The notes under the pieces were generated by a model. That model saw only the letters and a program-made list of their open reading frames with translations, searched no databases and was not told the DNA's origin. The position numbers were made by a program, and so were the translations under genes. A stretch of DNA of 64,000 bases from Alkaliphilus pronyensis. Lineage in GTDB: Bacteria; Bacillota; Clostridia; Peptostreptococcales; Natronincolaceae. Within the stretch, counting starts at the first letter, position 1. Each line of letters begins with the position of its first letter. Shown here one piece after another: positions 14,593 to 22,986 of this stretch. The stretch lies in NCBI RefSeq assembly GCF_009017275.1, contig NZ_WBZC01000019.1, positions 1 to 64,000 on the forward strand, written 5' to 3'.

Positions 14593-16473
14593 ATGAGTAA
14601 GCAAAAGGGTAGCCTGTCTATACATAGTGAAAACATATTCCCTATAATTAAAAAATGGTTGTACTCAGATCAAGACATTTTTATTAGAGAGTTAGTATCC
14701 AATGGATGCGATGCTATTACAAAGGTTAAGAGGTTAGATACCTTTGGGGAGGCAGATTTGAGTGGAGAGACAAACTTCTACGTTAAGGTTGTTTTAGATA
14801 AGACAGCGAGAACACTAAAGTTTATTGATAATGGTATAGGCATGACGGATGACGAGGTCAAAAAGTATATAAATCAAATTGCATTTTCTGGTGCAGAGGA
14901 TTTTCTAAACACCTATAAGGATAAGGGTGATAAGGATCAAATAATTGGGCATTTCGGCTTAGGCTTCTATTCAGCCTTTATGGTGGCAGATAGGGTGGAT
15001 ATTGATACATTATCCTTTAAAAAAGAGGCTGAGGCTGTTAAATGGAGCTGTGATGGTGGAACAGAATTTGAAATGGAAAAGGGAGACAAGCTAGATAGAG
15101 GAACAGAGATAACACTTCATTTAGGAGAAGAAGGTGAAGACTTCTTAAATGAATATACTGTTAGATCAACTATTGAGAAATACTGTTCTTTTATGCCATA
15201 TCCAATCTTTTTTGATGTAGCAGATAAGGAGCCAGAAAAAGATAAAGAAGGTAATATAGTTGTTGAAGAGCCAAAGCCTTTAAATGACATTGAGCCCCTG
15301 TATTTAAAACAGCCTAACAGCTGTAAAGATGAAGATTATAAGGAGTTTTATAGAAGCACCTTTAAAGATTTTAAGGAGCCACTATTCTGGATTCACCTGA
15401 ATATGGATTATCCATTTAATTTAAAGGGTATTCTTTACTTTCCTAAACTAAATACGGGATTTGATACATTGGAGGGACAAATTAAGCTATACAATAACCA
15501 AGTGTTTATTGCAAATAATATAAAGGAAGTAATTCCAGAGTTTTTACTGCTGTTAAAGGGAGTTATAGACTGTCCAGACCTCCCATTAAATGTATCTAGG
15601 AGCTTTCTTCAAAATGATGGGTCAGTAAGAAAAATATCTGACTATATTACTAAAAAGGTTGCAGACAAACTGAATCAGTTGTTTAAATCAGAACGGCAGC
15701 AATACGAAAAGTTTTGGGATGATATAAGCCCATTTGTAAAATTTGGATCATTAAAGGATGAAAAATTTTATAAAAAGGTGGATTCAATAATACTATATAA
15801 AACCATTAATAACAAGTATACCACAGTGGAAGAATATCTCTCAGGTTTAGAAGGAAAGCTGGAGAATCAAGTATATTACGTAACTGATAAAATACAGCAA
15901 TCCCAATATATTAAATTAATTAAGGAAAATAATTTAGATGCTGTTATACTAGACCACCACATTGATTCAGCCTTTATATCCTATGTAGAAGCTCAAAAAG
16001 ATAACTTAAGCTTTAAAAGAGTTGACTCCGACATAGCAGAGCTTATAAAGGATAAAGAAGCAATAGAAGGTGAAGAGGATAAAAACCAAACTGAAGGCCT
16101 ATTATCCATTTTTAAAAAAGCACTAAACCGAGAGGATTTAAAGGTGAAGCTTGAGAGCTTAAAGTCTGATGATGTTGCTGGTATGATTATCCTTTCAGAA
16201 AACAGCAGAAGAATGCAGGATATGATGAAGATGTATAGCATGAATGGCATGGATATGGGGGCTATCCCTAGTGAAGAAACCCTAGTACTAAATAAAAAGC
16301 ACCCACTTATAAGCTACCTAATTAATAATAATGAGGAAGGGTCAGATAAAGCTAATATGATAGCTCAACAGGTGTATGATTTAGCGATGATTAGCCACAG
16401 AACTTTATCTCCCGACGATATGAGTAGCTTTATTAAAAGAAGTAATGAGATTATGAAGCATTTAATTTCATAA
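14593..16473 (+). CDS. htpG: Molecular chaperone HtpG (Hsp90)
   Basis: The product has 626 residues, normal for HtpG. The GHKL ATPase motifs are present: IRELVSNGCDAI, DNGIGMTDDEV and GHFGLGFYSAFMV. The middle domain contains the RGILYFP-like KGILYFPKL and PLNVSRSF blocks. It is an ATP-driven cytoplasmic chaperone. ATG 14593 follows AAGGAG by 8 nt. It has its own promoter and a CIRCE-like repeat upstream, which would put it under HrcA heat-shock control. In B. subtilis htpG is not in the CIRCE class, so this would be a lineage difference. Confidence 0.96.
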   Translation: MSKQKGSLSIHSENIFPIIKKWLYSDQDIFIRELVSNGCDAITKVKRLDTFGEADLSGETNFYVKVVLDKTARTLKFIDNGIGMTDDEVKKYINQIAFSGAEDFLNTYKDKGDKDQIIGHFGLGFYSAFMVADRVDIDTLSFKKEAEAVKWSCDGGTEFEMEKGDKLDRGTEITLHLGEEGEDFLNEYTVRSTIEKYCSFMPYPIFFDVADKEPEKDKEGNIVVEEPKPLNDIEPLYLKQPNSCKDEDYKEFYRSTFKDFKEPLFWIHLNMDYPFNLKGILYFPKLNTGFDTLEGQIKLYNNQVFIANNIKEVIPEFLLLLKGVIDCPDLPLNVSRSFLQNDGSVRKISDYITKKVADKLNQLFKSERQQYEKFWDDISPFVKFGSLKDEKFYKKVDSIILYKTINNKYTTVEEYLSGLEGKLENQVYYVTDKIQQSQYIKLIKENNLDAVILDHHIDSAFISYVEAQKDNLSFKRVDSDIAELIKDKEAIEGEEDKNQTEGLLSIFKKALNREDLKVKLESLKSDDVAGMIILSENSRRMQDMMKMYSMNGMDMGAIPSEETLVLNKKHPLISYLINNNEEGSDKANMIAQQVYDLAMISHRTLSPDDMSSFIKRSNEIMKHLIS

Positions 16474-16477
16474 AGAT

Positions 16478-16510
16478 AAGAAGCTTCTATTTGATAGGAG
16501 CTTCTTTTAT
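16478..16510. terminator. Bidirectional terminator htpG / LysR gene
   Basis: AAGAAGCT (16478-16485) pairs with AGCTTCTT (16499-16506), extended by CTAT/ATAG, with loop TTG and TTTTATTT after. On the other strand the stem is also followed by T-rich sequence. Confidence 0.75.
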
Positions 16511-17410
16511 TTCCTGTCTATAATACATCTTTGAAGCTTCAAGCTGATTTAAGAACAATGGAATAGAAGGGTTAGTATTTGATTTTTTCCATGCAATAAC
16601 TAGCTCATCCTCAGCCTGTTCCCCTTCAATATCAATAAAACGAAGACTAGGGCTTGACTGAAGCTTTAAGCTATTGGGAAGTATAGCAATTCCCATTCCC
16701 GAATCAACCAGTAATAATACAGTTTGAATAAGCTTTGGTTCACTTACTATGTTTGGGTTAAAGCCATTATTGGTACACATAAGCAAAGTTTTGTTAAAGC
16801 CTTGAGGCGACTCATGTCTATTGAGGACTATAAAGCTTTCATCTGCTAAAGCCGAAAGGGAGATGCTTTTTTTATCTGCAAGGGGGTGATCACAATGCAT
16901 TACAACAGATATTGTTTCTGTAAAGATATGCTTGCTTTTTAAGCCACCAATATTATCAACCCCAAAGGATAGAGTAAAGCCCACATCTAATTCACCGTTT
17001 TTGAGGCCCTCTATTAATAAGCCATGGTTTAATTGGTTTAATTGAAGCTCAACCTTTGGATAGTTGCGTCTAAACTCTCTAATTAAATAGGGAAGAAAAT
17101 CCTTTTCTGTATAGCCTATAAAGCCTGCCTTTAAATTACCAATAATTCCTAGATCAGCCTGACGAGTTTTTTCTATAGCCTCCTCACTTTTATTTACAAG
17201 ACCAATTGCCTCCTTAAGAAGCACTTCACCGGCATTAGTTAGTCTTACCGATCGCTTATTTCGAGTAAAGAGCTGTACGCCAATTTTTTTTTCTAAATCT
17301 GCAATTTGTTGACTTACTGCCGATTGAGCTATAAATAGCTGCTTAGATGCTTCAGTGAAGCTTAGATGCTCTGCAACAGCAATAAAGTAACGGAGCTGTC
17401 TAATATCCAT
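16487..17410 (-). CDS. LysR family transcriptional regulator
   Basis: The product has 307 residues. The N-terminal winged HTH (MDIRQLRYFIAVAEHLSFTE, then ASKQLFIAQSAVSQQI) is classic. The C-terminal part is the substrate-binding effector domain (LPYLIREFRRNYPKVEL, GFTLSFGV, GMGIAILP). GGGGGTAGATT precedes the ATG. It is divergent from the 2-oxoacid:ferredoxin oxidoreductase operon and separated by a 222-bp gap holding a LysR-type dyad. Control of that operon is therefore likely. The effector is unknown but may be a 2-oxoacid. Confidence 0.93.
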   Translation of the reverse strand: MDIRQLRYFIAVAEHLSFTEASKQLFIAQSAVSQQIADLEKKIGVQLFTRNKRSVRLTNAGEVLLKEAIGLVNKSEEAIEKTRQADLGIIGNLKAGFIGYTEKDFLPYLIREFRRNYPKVELQLNQLNHGLLIEGLKNGELDVGFTLSFGVDNIGGLKSKHIFTETISVVMHCDHPLADKKSISLSALADESFIVLNRHESPQGFNKTLLMCTNNGFNPNIVSEPKLIQTVLLLVDSGMGIAILPNSLKLQSSPSLRFIDIEGEQAEDELVIAWKKSNTNPSIPLFLNQLEASKMYYRQEIKEAPIK

Positions 17411-17448
17411 AATCTACCCCCAATCTAATAGTAGTAAAATATATAAAA

Positions 17449-17506
17449 ATAATATCATTTATATCTGTTTTAATCAATATAAATAAGTTTTACTTATTAC
17501 TATAAT
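17449..17506. promoter_or_regulatory. LysR-gene promoter and LysR-type box
   Basis: On the minus strand TTGATT (17477-17472), 17 nt, TATTAT (17454-17449) is a promoter for the LysR gene. AATAAG-N5-CTTATT (17482-17498) is a dyad with T-N11-A, as in LysR boxes, and TATAAT (17501-17506) follows on the plus strand as a possible -10 for the oxidoreductase operon. Confidence 0.45.
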
Positions 17507-17632
17507 AGCATTATTGTATTTCACAATGTAAGAAATATTCTGTATTCTATAACTAAGAATAAATTTTATACACTCAAATAATATTTGAATTTGGTAAAAA
17601 TTACAAAATACAAAGCAAAGGGAGGTATTAGC

Positions 17633-17836
17633 ATGGCTAAGGTAGAGGTACTAAAGGAATACTGTAAAAGTTGTAGTCTTTGTATTGATATTTGCCCTAA
17701 AAAGATACTTGCTATAGGAGACAAAGCCAATAAAAAGGGATACTTTACAGTTATTTGTGAAGATCAAGAGAAATGTATTGGATGTGCCCTGTGTGCAACA
17801 GTCTGTCCCGATGTAGCAATAGAGGTTTATAAATAA
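17633..17836 (+). CDS. Ferredoxin-like (delta) subunit of 2-oxoacid:ferredoxin oxidoreductase
   Basis: The product has 67 residues with two [4Fe-4S] motifs, CKSCSLCIDICP and CIGCALCATVCP. It is the electron-carrier subunit for the three subunits encoded directly downstream, passing electrons from the TPP centre to free ferredoxin. ATG 17633 follows GGGAGG; an in-frame TTG at 17585 lacks a ribosome binding site. Confidence 0.9.
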   Translation: MAKVEVLKEYCKSCSLCIDICPKKILAIGDKANKKGYFTVICEDQEKCIGCALCATVCPDVAIEVYK

Positions 17837-17860
17837 TGGTAGGAAGGAGCTGAAATTTAG

Positions 17861-18931
17861 ATGGAAAAAGTGTTATTGAAGGGTAATGAAATAATTGGTG
17901 AAGCCGCCATTCGTTCTGGATGTAAATTGTTTTTTGGTTATCCTATCACACCATCAACAGAGGTGGTAGAGTACTTGTCAAAGCATTTACCAAAGCAAGG
18001 TGGAACTGTGTTACAAGCAGAAGATGAAATTGGAGCTATAAACATGTGCTATGGAGCAGCCTGTACAGGCTCAAGGGTTATGACTGCATCATCAAGCCCA
18101 GGTGTTAGCTTAAAGCAAGAGGGGATTTCTTATAGTGCTGCAGTTGGTTTACCTATGGTTATTGTAAACGTTAACAGGTGTGGTCCTGGATTAGGTGGAC
18201 TTGGTCCGGCTCAATCAGATTATTTTCAATCGACAAGAGGTGGAGGCCATGGAGATTATAGAACTATCGTTTTAGCACCTTCAAAGGCTCAAGAGCTTTA
18301 CGACTATACAATGCTAGCATTTGATTTGGCTGATAAGTATAGAAACCCAGTATTACTATTAACAGATGGATTTTTAGGACAAACTATGGAGCCAATTGTA
18401 TTAAAGGAAAGACCTGAGGCACCAGTGGTTGATAGAGATTGGATTGTTGATGGATGTAAAGGAAGAAAGAAGCGGGTTTTAGCCAGCTATTCCTTGACTA
18501 ATGAAATAGGTGAAGCAAATAATCTTAAGTGGGAAGCTAAGTATAAGGATATACAAGAAAAGGAACAGCACTGGGAAGAATTCCATACTGAGGACGCAGA
18601 ATACCTTTTAGTTAGCTATGGTACAACAGGTAGAATATGCAAGAGTACTGTTTTGAATGCACGTGCTAAGGGAATAAAGCTTGGTTTAATTAGACCTATT
18701 ACCTTATGGCCATTTCCAGTAAAGGCATTTGCTCCACATATGGATAAGGTTAAAGGCATAGTTACAGTAGAGCTTAATACAGGTCAAATGATAGAAGATG
18801 TTAAGCTTACTGTAGAATGTAAAATGCCAGTTTACCTATACCGTAGACAGGGTGGTATGCTACCTACAGAAAATGAAATATTAGATTTTGTAGAAAATAA
18901 ATTTAGTTTATCTGGATCAGAGGAGGTGTAG
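17861..18931 (+). CDS. vorB: 2-oxoacid:ferredoxin oxidoreductase alpha subunit (VorB-like)
   Basis: The product has 356 residues. It shows the pyrimidine-binding and core signature of the family (FFGYPITPSTEVVEYL, QAEDEIGAINM, TASSSPGVSLKQEGISYSA). With the beta, gamma and delta subunits it oxidatively decarboxylates a 2-oxoacid to an acyl-CoA with reduction of ferredoxin. Subunit order (delta-alpha-beta-gamma) and sequence resemble VorB/KorA enzymes, which use branched-chain 2-oxoacids or 2-oxoglutarate. The exact substrate cannot be decided from sequence here. It is in one operon with its partners (24-bp and 2-bp gaps). Confidence 0.9.
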   Translation: MEKVLLKGNEIIGEAAIRSGCKLFFGYPITPSTEVVEYLSKHLPKQGGTVLQAEDEIGAINMCYGAACTGSRVMTASSSPGVSLKQEGISYSAAVGLPMVIVNVNRCGPGLGGLGPAQSDYFQSTRGGGHGDYRTIVLAPSKAQELYDYTMLAFDLADKYRNPVLLLTDGFLGQTMEPIVLKERPEAPVVDRDWIVDGCKGRKKRVLASYSLTNEIGEANNLKWEAKYKDIQEKEQHWEEFHTEDAEYLLVSYGTTGRICKSTVLNARAKGIKLGLIRPITLWPFPVKAFAPHMDKVKGIVTVELNTGQMIEDVKLTVECKMPVYLYRRQGGMLPTENEILDFVENKFSLSGSEEV

Positions 18932-18933
18932 GA

Positions 18934-19686
18934 ATGAAAAAAGTGTTTACTAAAACTAAAGGCTTAACAGATGTTCCTTTTTCATTCTGCCCAGGATGTA
19001 CACATGGAATAATCATGAGACTTATTGCAGAAACTATGGAGGAACTAAATATTATTGAAGATACAATAGGTATCTCTCCTGTAGGGTGTGCAGGCTTTAG
19101 TCAGGATTTCTTTAGCTGTGACTTTGTGGGAGCAGCCCATGGTAGAGCTCAAGCAGTGGGAATAGGTGTTAAAAGAGCCCTTCCAGATAGGGTAGTTTTC
19201 ACATATCAAGGTGATGGTGACATTGCTGCTATAGGAACACAGCATGCTATTCATTCCGCTGCTAGAGGAGAAAAGATAACTTCTATTATGGTAAATAACG
19301 CAATATTTGGCATGACCGGAGGACAAATGGCCCCCACAACCCTTGAGGGTATGAAAACAAAAACCAGTCCCTATGGTAGAGACATTGAATCAACTGGTTT
19401 CCCTATTGATTTACCTAAGGTTATTGCTAATCTGCCGGGTGCTGTTTATGTAGCCTCTGTATCTGTAGATTCACCAAAGAATATTGCTCAAGCTAAAAAG
19501 GCAATAAAAAGGGCTTTTCAAGTACAGCTGGCAGGACTTGGCTTTGCATTTGTCAGTGTTTTATCAACCTGTCCAACTAATTGGGGAATATCACCTGTAG
19601 ACAGCTTAAAATGGTTACGGGAAAATATGATGCCAATATATGAAATGGGCGAGCTAAAGGTAACAGAGGAGGTAAAAAGCTTATGA
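18934..19686 (+). CDS. 2-oxoacid:ferredoxin oxidoreductase beta subunit (TPP-binding)
   Basis: The product has 250 residues. FCPGCTHGI, SPVGCAGFSQDFF and the TPP/Mg motif GDGDIAAIGTQHAIHSAARG with NNAIFGMTGGQMAPTT are hallmarks of the family. It carries the thiamine diphosphate that attacks the 2-oxoacid. Its ATG is preceded by GGAGGTGTAGGA and its stop overlaps the start of the gamma subunit, so translation is coupled. Confidence 0.92.
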   Translation: MKKVFTKTKGLTDVPFSFCPGCTHGIIMRLIAETMEELNIIEDTIGISPVGCAGFSQDFFSCDFVGAAHGRAQAVGIGVKRALPDRVVFTYQGDGDIAAIGTQHAIHSAARGEKITSIMVNNAIFGMTGGQMAPTTLEGMKTKTSPYGRDIESTGFPIDLPKVIANLPGAVYVASVSVDSPKNIAQAKKAIKRAFQVQLAGLGFAFVSVLSTCPTNWGISPVDSLKWLRENMMPIYEMGELKVTEEVKSL

Positions 19687-20222
19687 TGGATAAAGTAATC
19701 ATTGCTGGATTCGGTGGACAGGGGGTTATGTTCCTAGGAAAGGTTATGACCTATGCTGGAATGGGCTCTAATCTTGAGCTTTGCTGGATACCCTCCTATG
19801 GACCAGAAATGCGTGGTGGAACTGCCAACTGCTCAGTAATTCTTTCTGATGAAGAAATATATTCACCTGTTATTGACTTTGCTGATGCTGCTATTGTTCT
19901 TAATAAACCAGCCTACGAGAAGTTTGCACCTCGTGTTAAGCCTGGTGGAGTATTAGTAGTTAACTCCTCCTTAGCCCAGCTAGAAAATCCTAGAGAAGAT
20001 ATTACAATAATTGAAATACCAGCAACAGATATGGCAAATGAAATAGGAAACACAAGTATTGCAAATATGGTTTGCTTAGGGGCACTGCTTCCACACCTTA
20101 AACTAATTGATTTACCGAAGGTTGAGAAGGCGATGGATGAATTAGTTGCTAAGAGAAGACCAGAATTATTAGATACTAACCTATTGGCTATCAATAAAGG
20201 TATAGCATATAAAAAATCCTAA
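19683..20222 (+). CDS. 2-oxoacid:ferredoxin oxidoreductase gamma subunit
   Basis: The product has 179 residues with GFGGQGVMFLGKVM and PSYGPEMRGGTANC, the family signature of the CoA-interacting gamma subunit. The ATG overlaps the beta-subunit stop (ATGA), and GAGGAGG lies 9 nt ahead inside the previous gene. It closes the four-gene operon. Confidence 0.92.
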   Translation: MMDKVIIAGFGGQGVMFLGKVMTYAGMGSNLELCWIPSYGPEMRGGTANCSVILSDEEIYSPVIDFADAAIVLNKPAYEKFAPRVKPGGVLVVNSSLAQLENPREDITIIEIPATDMANEIGNTSIANMVCLGALLPHLKLIDLPKVEKAMDELVAKRRPELLDTNLLAINKGIAYKKS

Positions 20223-20240
20223 AGTGTTTTAGGGACTAAG

Positions 20241-20281
20241 AGCCCATAATGACTTTGTTATCATTGTGGGCTTTACTTTTT
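20241..20281 (+). terminator. Terminator of the oxidoreductase operon
   Basis: AGCCCATAATGA (20241-20252) pairs with TCATTGTGGGCT (20261-20272) with one wobble, then TTACTTTTT. Confidence 0.8.
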
Positions 20282-20316
20282 AATAATTATCAAAATATAT
20301 TTTAGGAGGGTTGACT

Positions 20317-21576
20317 ATGGAGCAGAGTATTATTGATAACACAAAGGGAAAAAAAGGGGATATTAGAGGGTGTTTAGCAGTACTTGGTAGTACCTTTGCT
20401 ATATTTCTTCCAGGTTCATTAGTGTTCGGATTTCCAGGTTTAATGGGTTCTATATGGAAGGAAATGCTGCAAATTGAATCTGGTGCCCTTGGCTATGTAA
20501 TGTTTTTCATGCTAGCATCTTTAGGTGTTTTTATGTTTTTTGTAGGAAAATGGACAACAACAATCGGTGTAAGAAAGCTTATGATGATAGGAACAATCAT
20601 AACAAGCTTAGCAACCCTTATGATTGCCTTTGTTGCAAATATATGGATGATTTACTTATGGGCATTTTTAGTTGGTGGAGCCTCATGCTTTATCTACTCT
20701 CCAGGTATAAACAGTGTTCAAAGATGGCATCCGCAAAAAAGAGGTCTTGTGTCGGGTATTGTAAACTTAACCTTTGGTATATCTGCTGCAATTATGGTGC
20801 CTATCTTTAGAATTATGATAGAGGCAGTGGGCTATCAAACACTATGTATAGCATTGGCAATAATAACATTAATAGTAGGTTTAATAGCTTCTCAATATAC
20901 GGAAATACCAGAAAAGGTTAAGGGTAGTCAAACACAACAAAGAAAAACTGCTGAAGCATCAAATAAAGTCAGTGAGGGTGATTTTACACCAAGGGAAGCA
21001 ATTAAAACCAAAAGCTTTTGGTTGATTTGGAGTGTGTGGGCTCTAATGGGGGCTGCTGGTGTTACAATGGTGACCCTATCGGTTAATCTAGGACTTTCTC
21101 GAGGCTTCGATTTAGCTGCTGCTGCTACTATCTTAACTGCATATAATTTAACCAATGGTATTAGTAGATTAGTATCAGGAGCAATTTCAGATGTAATAGG
21201 TAGAAAAGTAACCTTGGCCATTACCTTTGTTGCTGCTGGAATAGCCTATATGATTCTTCCCTATGCCTATAGCTTAGGGGTTTTATCAATACTTGCAGCC
21301 ATGATTGGATTTGGCTATGGGACTTTATTTTCCTGTTCTGCACCAATGATATCCGATTGCTTTGGATTAAAGAATTTTGGAATAATACTAGGCCTAGTGT
21401 TTACTGCCTATGGATTTATTGCAAGTATAATTGGTCCTGCCGTTAGTGGATATATACTTACGGTAACAAATAATAATTATACTGCTGTGTTTAACTATTT
21501 GGCTGTATTTTGTATAATATCAGCTGTACTAATAATGCTTGTTAAGAATCCAAAGAAGAAGGAGAGTACAGCGTAA
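20317..21576 (+). CDS. MFS transporter, oxalate/formate antiporter-like
   Basis: The product has 419 residues and about 12 membrane segments, with a central charged loop near residues 195-225. The pattern (FLPGSLVFGFPGLMG, WHPQKRGLVSGIVNLTFG, NGISRLVSGAISDVIGRK) fits the OFA/MCT-like branch of MFS carriers. It probably moves a small carboxylate. It follows the 2-oxoacid oxidoreductase operon after a terminator, and the two could share a substrate, which is an inference. ATG 20317 lies 6 nt after AGGAGGG. Confidence 0.82.
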   Translation: MEQSIIDNTKGKKGDIRGCLAVLGSTFAIFLPGSLVFGFPGLMGSIWKEMLQIESGALGYVMFFMLASLGVFMFFVGKWTTTIGVRKLMMIGTIITSLATLMIAFVANIWMIYLWAFLVGGASCFIYSPGINSVQRWHPQKRGLVSGIVNLTFGISAAIMVPIFRIMIEAVGYQTLCIALAIITLIVGLIASQYTEIPEKVKGSQTQQRKTAEASNKVSEGDFTPREAIKTKSFWLIWSVWALMGAAGVTMVTLSVNLGLSRGFDLAAAATILTAYNLTNGISRLVSGAISDVIGRKVTLAITFVAAGIAYMILPYAYSLGVLSILAAMIGFGYGTLFSCSAPMISDCFGLKNFGIILGLVFTAYGFIASIIGPAVSGYILTVTNNNYTAVFNYLAVFCIISAVLIMLVKNPKKKESTA

Positions 21577-21592
21577 GTTTCAGCTATCCACT

Positions 21593-22546
21593 CTATTTTT
21601 TAAAAGAATAGGGAGTATCCTTTATAATAAAGTTCACACACTTTACTATTAATGGAAAAATAGGTAGCAAAACTATAGTTGTTGCTACATTAAATAGTGT
21701 ATGACTATGTGCCAGCTGTCTAGCTAAATTGAAGGGGGCAATAATTATAGCTATTTTATTTAGGGGCTGTAAAAATGGATATATTATAACAGCCCCTAGA
21801 GTATTAAATATTAAATGGATTATGGCAGCTTTTTTGCCAGCCCTACTTAGATTAATGCTGGCAATTAAGGTTGTAACACAGGTGCCAATATTTAAGCCTA
21901 ACAGAATAGGAATTGCGGCAGAAACAGTAATACTTTTACTAACTGTCATAGACTGTAAAAGTGCAACCCCTGTACTACTACTCTGTATTATTGCAGCAGT
22001 AGAAAAACCCATTAGTATTCCTAAAAAAGGTCTGTCCCCCACCTCAATCATAATCCTTTGAAGGGGTATGATATGCTGAAGAGGCTGTAGACCCTCACCC
22101 AATAGATTAATACCAATAAACAATAATCCTAAGCCCATCATGGTTTCACCAAACAAAAACAGTTTTTTGTTTTTAGTCTTAATTATTGTACAAATTAATC
22201 CACTCAACAGTAGTATTGGAGCTATGGTACCTATCCTAAAGGCTATTAGCTGGGCTGTTATTGTAGTACCAATATTTGCCCCCATAATCATTGGTGTTAC
22301 CTGATATATTGATAGAACACCTGCCTCTACAAGCCCCACCATAATTATGGTTGCACTACTGCTTGACTGTAGAAACATAGTGGTTATAATACCAATTAAT
22401 AGCCCTATAAATGGGTTTATGTTTAAGCCCTTTAGCCTAGCTTTCAATTGTTTAGAAATTAAATGTTTAAGTCCAATGGTAAGAAGTCGCATACCAAGCA
22501 AAAACAATGAAAGACCTGTAATACATAAATATATAATATTATTCAA
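21593..22546 (-). CDS. Na/Pi cotransporter family protein (NptA/YjbB-like)
   Basis: The product has about 317 residues with 8-9 membrane segments. Two related QSSS-containing blocks, TTMFLQSSSSATIIMVGLVE and AAIIQSSSTGVALLQSM, are the signature of the PF02690 sodium-phosphate family. It lacks the C-terminal PhoU-like domain of longer members. The start is taken as TTG 22546, 8 nt after AAGGAGG; the upstream ATG at 22564 overlaps that site and is unlikely. Confidence 0.87.
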   Translation of the reverse strand: MNNIIYLCITGLSLFLLGMRLLTIGLKHLISKQLKARLKGLNINPFIGLLIGIITTMFLQSSSSATIIMVGLVEAGVLSIYQVTPMIMGANIGTTITAQLIAFRIGTIAPILLLSGLICTIIKTKNKKLFLFGETMMGLGLLFIGINLLGEGLQPLQHIIPLQRIMIEVGDRPFLGILMGFSTAAIIQSSSTGVALLQSMTVSKSITVSAAIPILLGLNIGTCVTTLIASINLSRAGKKAAIIHLIFNTLGAVIIYPFLQPLNKIAIIIAPFNLARQLAHSHTLFNVATTIVLLPIFPLIVKCVNFIIKDTPYSFKK

Positions 22547-22634
22547 CTGGTATCCCTCCTTCATAAAATATATTGGAGAGATTTGTTTTTAATTACCTCT
22601 TATGGTGTGAAACAAAATACAAATAAAGTTTTTG

Positions 22635-22663
22635 TTGACTCAATACAGGAAATAACATATAAT
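22635..22663 (+). promoter_or_regulatory. Strong promoter of the structured RNA
   Basis: TTGACT (22635-22640), 17 nt, TATAAT (22658-22663). It lies about 205 nt before a strong terminator with no gene of normal size between. Confidence 0.7.
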
Positions 22664-22669
22664 AGCAGT

Positions 22670-22869
22670 GAAAAACAACAAAAGGAGCTTGTTTTATGTT
22701 GGTGACTGTTCTTAACAAGTAATTGAATATTGGTAAGGAAGATGGAAAAATCTGTTGCTATAGCATCAGGTCAATTTTGTGTACTTCTTCTTAACCAATC
22801 ATTGTTAGGAACACAGGCTCAATTTATATTTTCAGTACAACTTGTCCGTGTTTAAACACGGCTTTTTTT
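22670..22869 (+). ncRNA. Candidate structured non-coding RNA of about 200 nt
   Basis: Between a near-consensus promoter and the terminator CCGTGTTTAAACACGG + CTTTTTTT (22846-22869) the sequence folds as a rod. GAGCTTG (22685-22691) pairs with CAGGCTC (22814-22820), TGTTCTTAAC (22707-22716) with GTTAGGAACA (22804-22813), and ATTGGT-AAGG (22729-22738) with TTCTTA-ACCAAT (about 22788-22799). A 15-nt bulge separates the first two stems on the 5' side. Size, rod shape and bulge recall 6S RNA, but it was not matched base by base. The alternative is a leader with an 8-codon peptide (ATG 22696, MLVTVLNK, with AAAGGAG ahead). Confidence 0.5.
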
Positions 22870-22924
22870 GGTTGTTGTATGAAAATTATATTATTTTTTT
22901 ATTGTATTATATACAATAGGCTTA

Positions 22925-22957
22925 GCCGTAGATGAGTGTGTTCATTTACGGCTTTTT
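22925..22957 (+). terminator. Second terminator just before the MutS2-like gene
   Basis: GCCGTA-G-ATGA (22925-22935) pairs with TCAT-T-TACGGC (22942-22952), followed by TTTTT. It lies 30 nt before the start codon, so the following gene is either read through by attenuation or starts from a promoter very close by. Confidence 0.6.
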
Positions 22958-22986
22958 ATATGTTAAAAATGAAGGAGGATGCTAGA

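Noticed and set aside
21729-22061. 110-codon plus-strand frame opposite the Na/Pi symporter
   Set aside because: Hydrophobic only because the opposite strand encodes membrane helices.
22690-22722. Attenuator leader peptide controlling the MutS2-like gene
   Set aside because: The 8-codon frame is not enriched for any amino acid and the terminator after it is followed by a second one, so a free-standing RNA was preferred.
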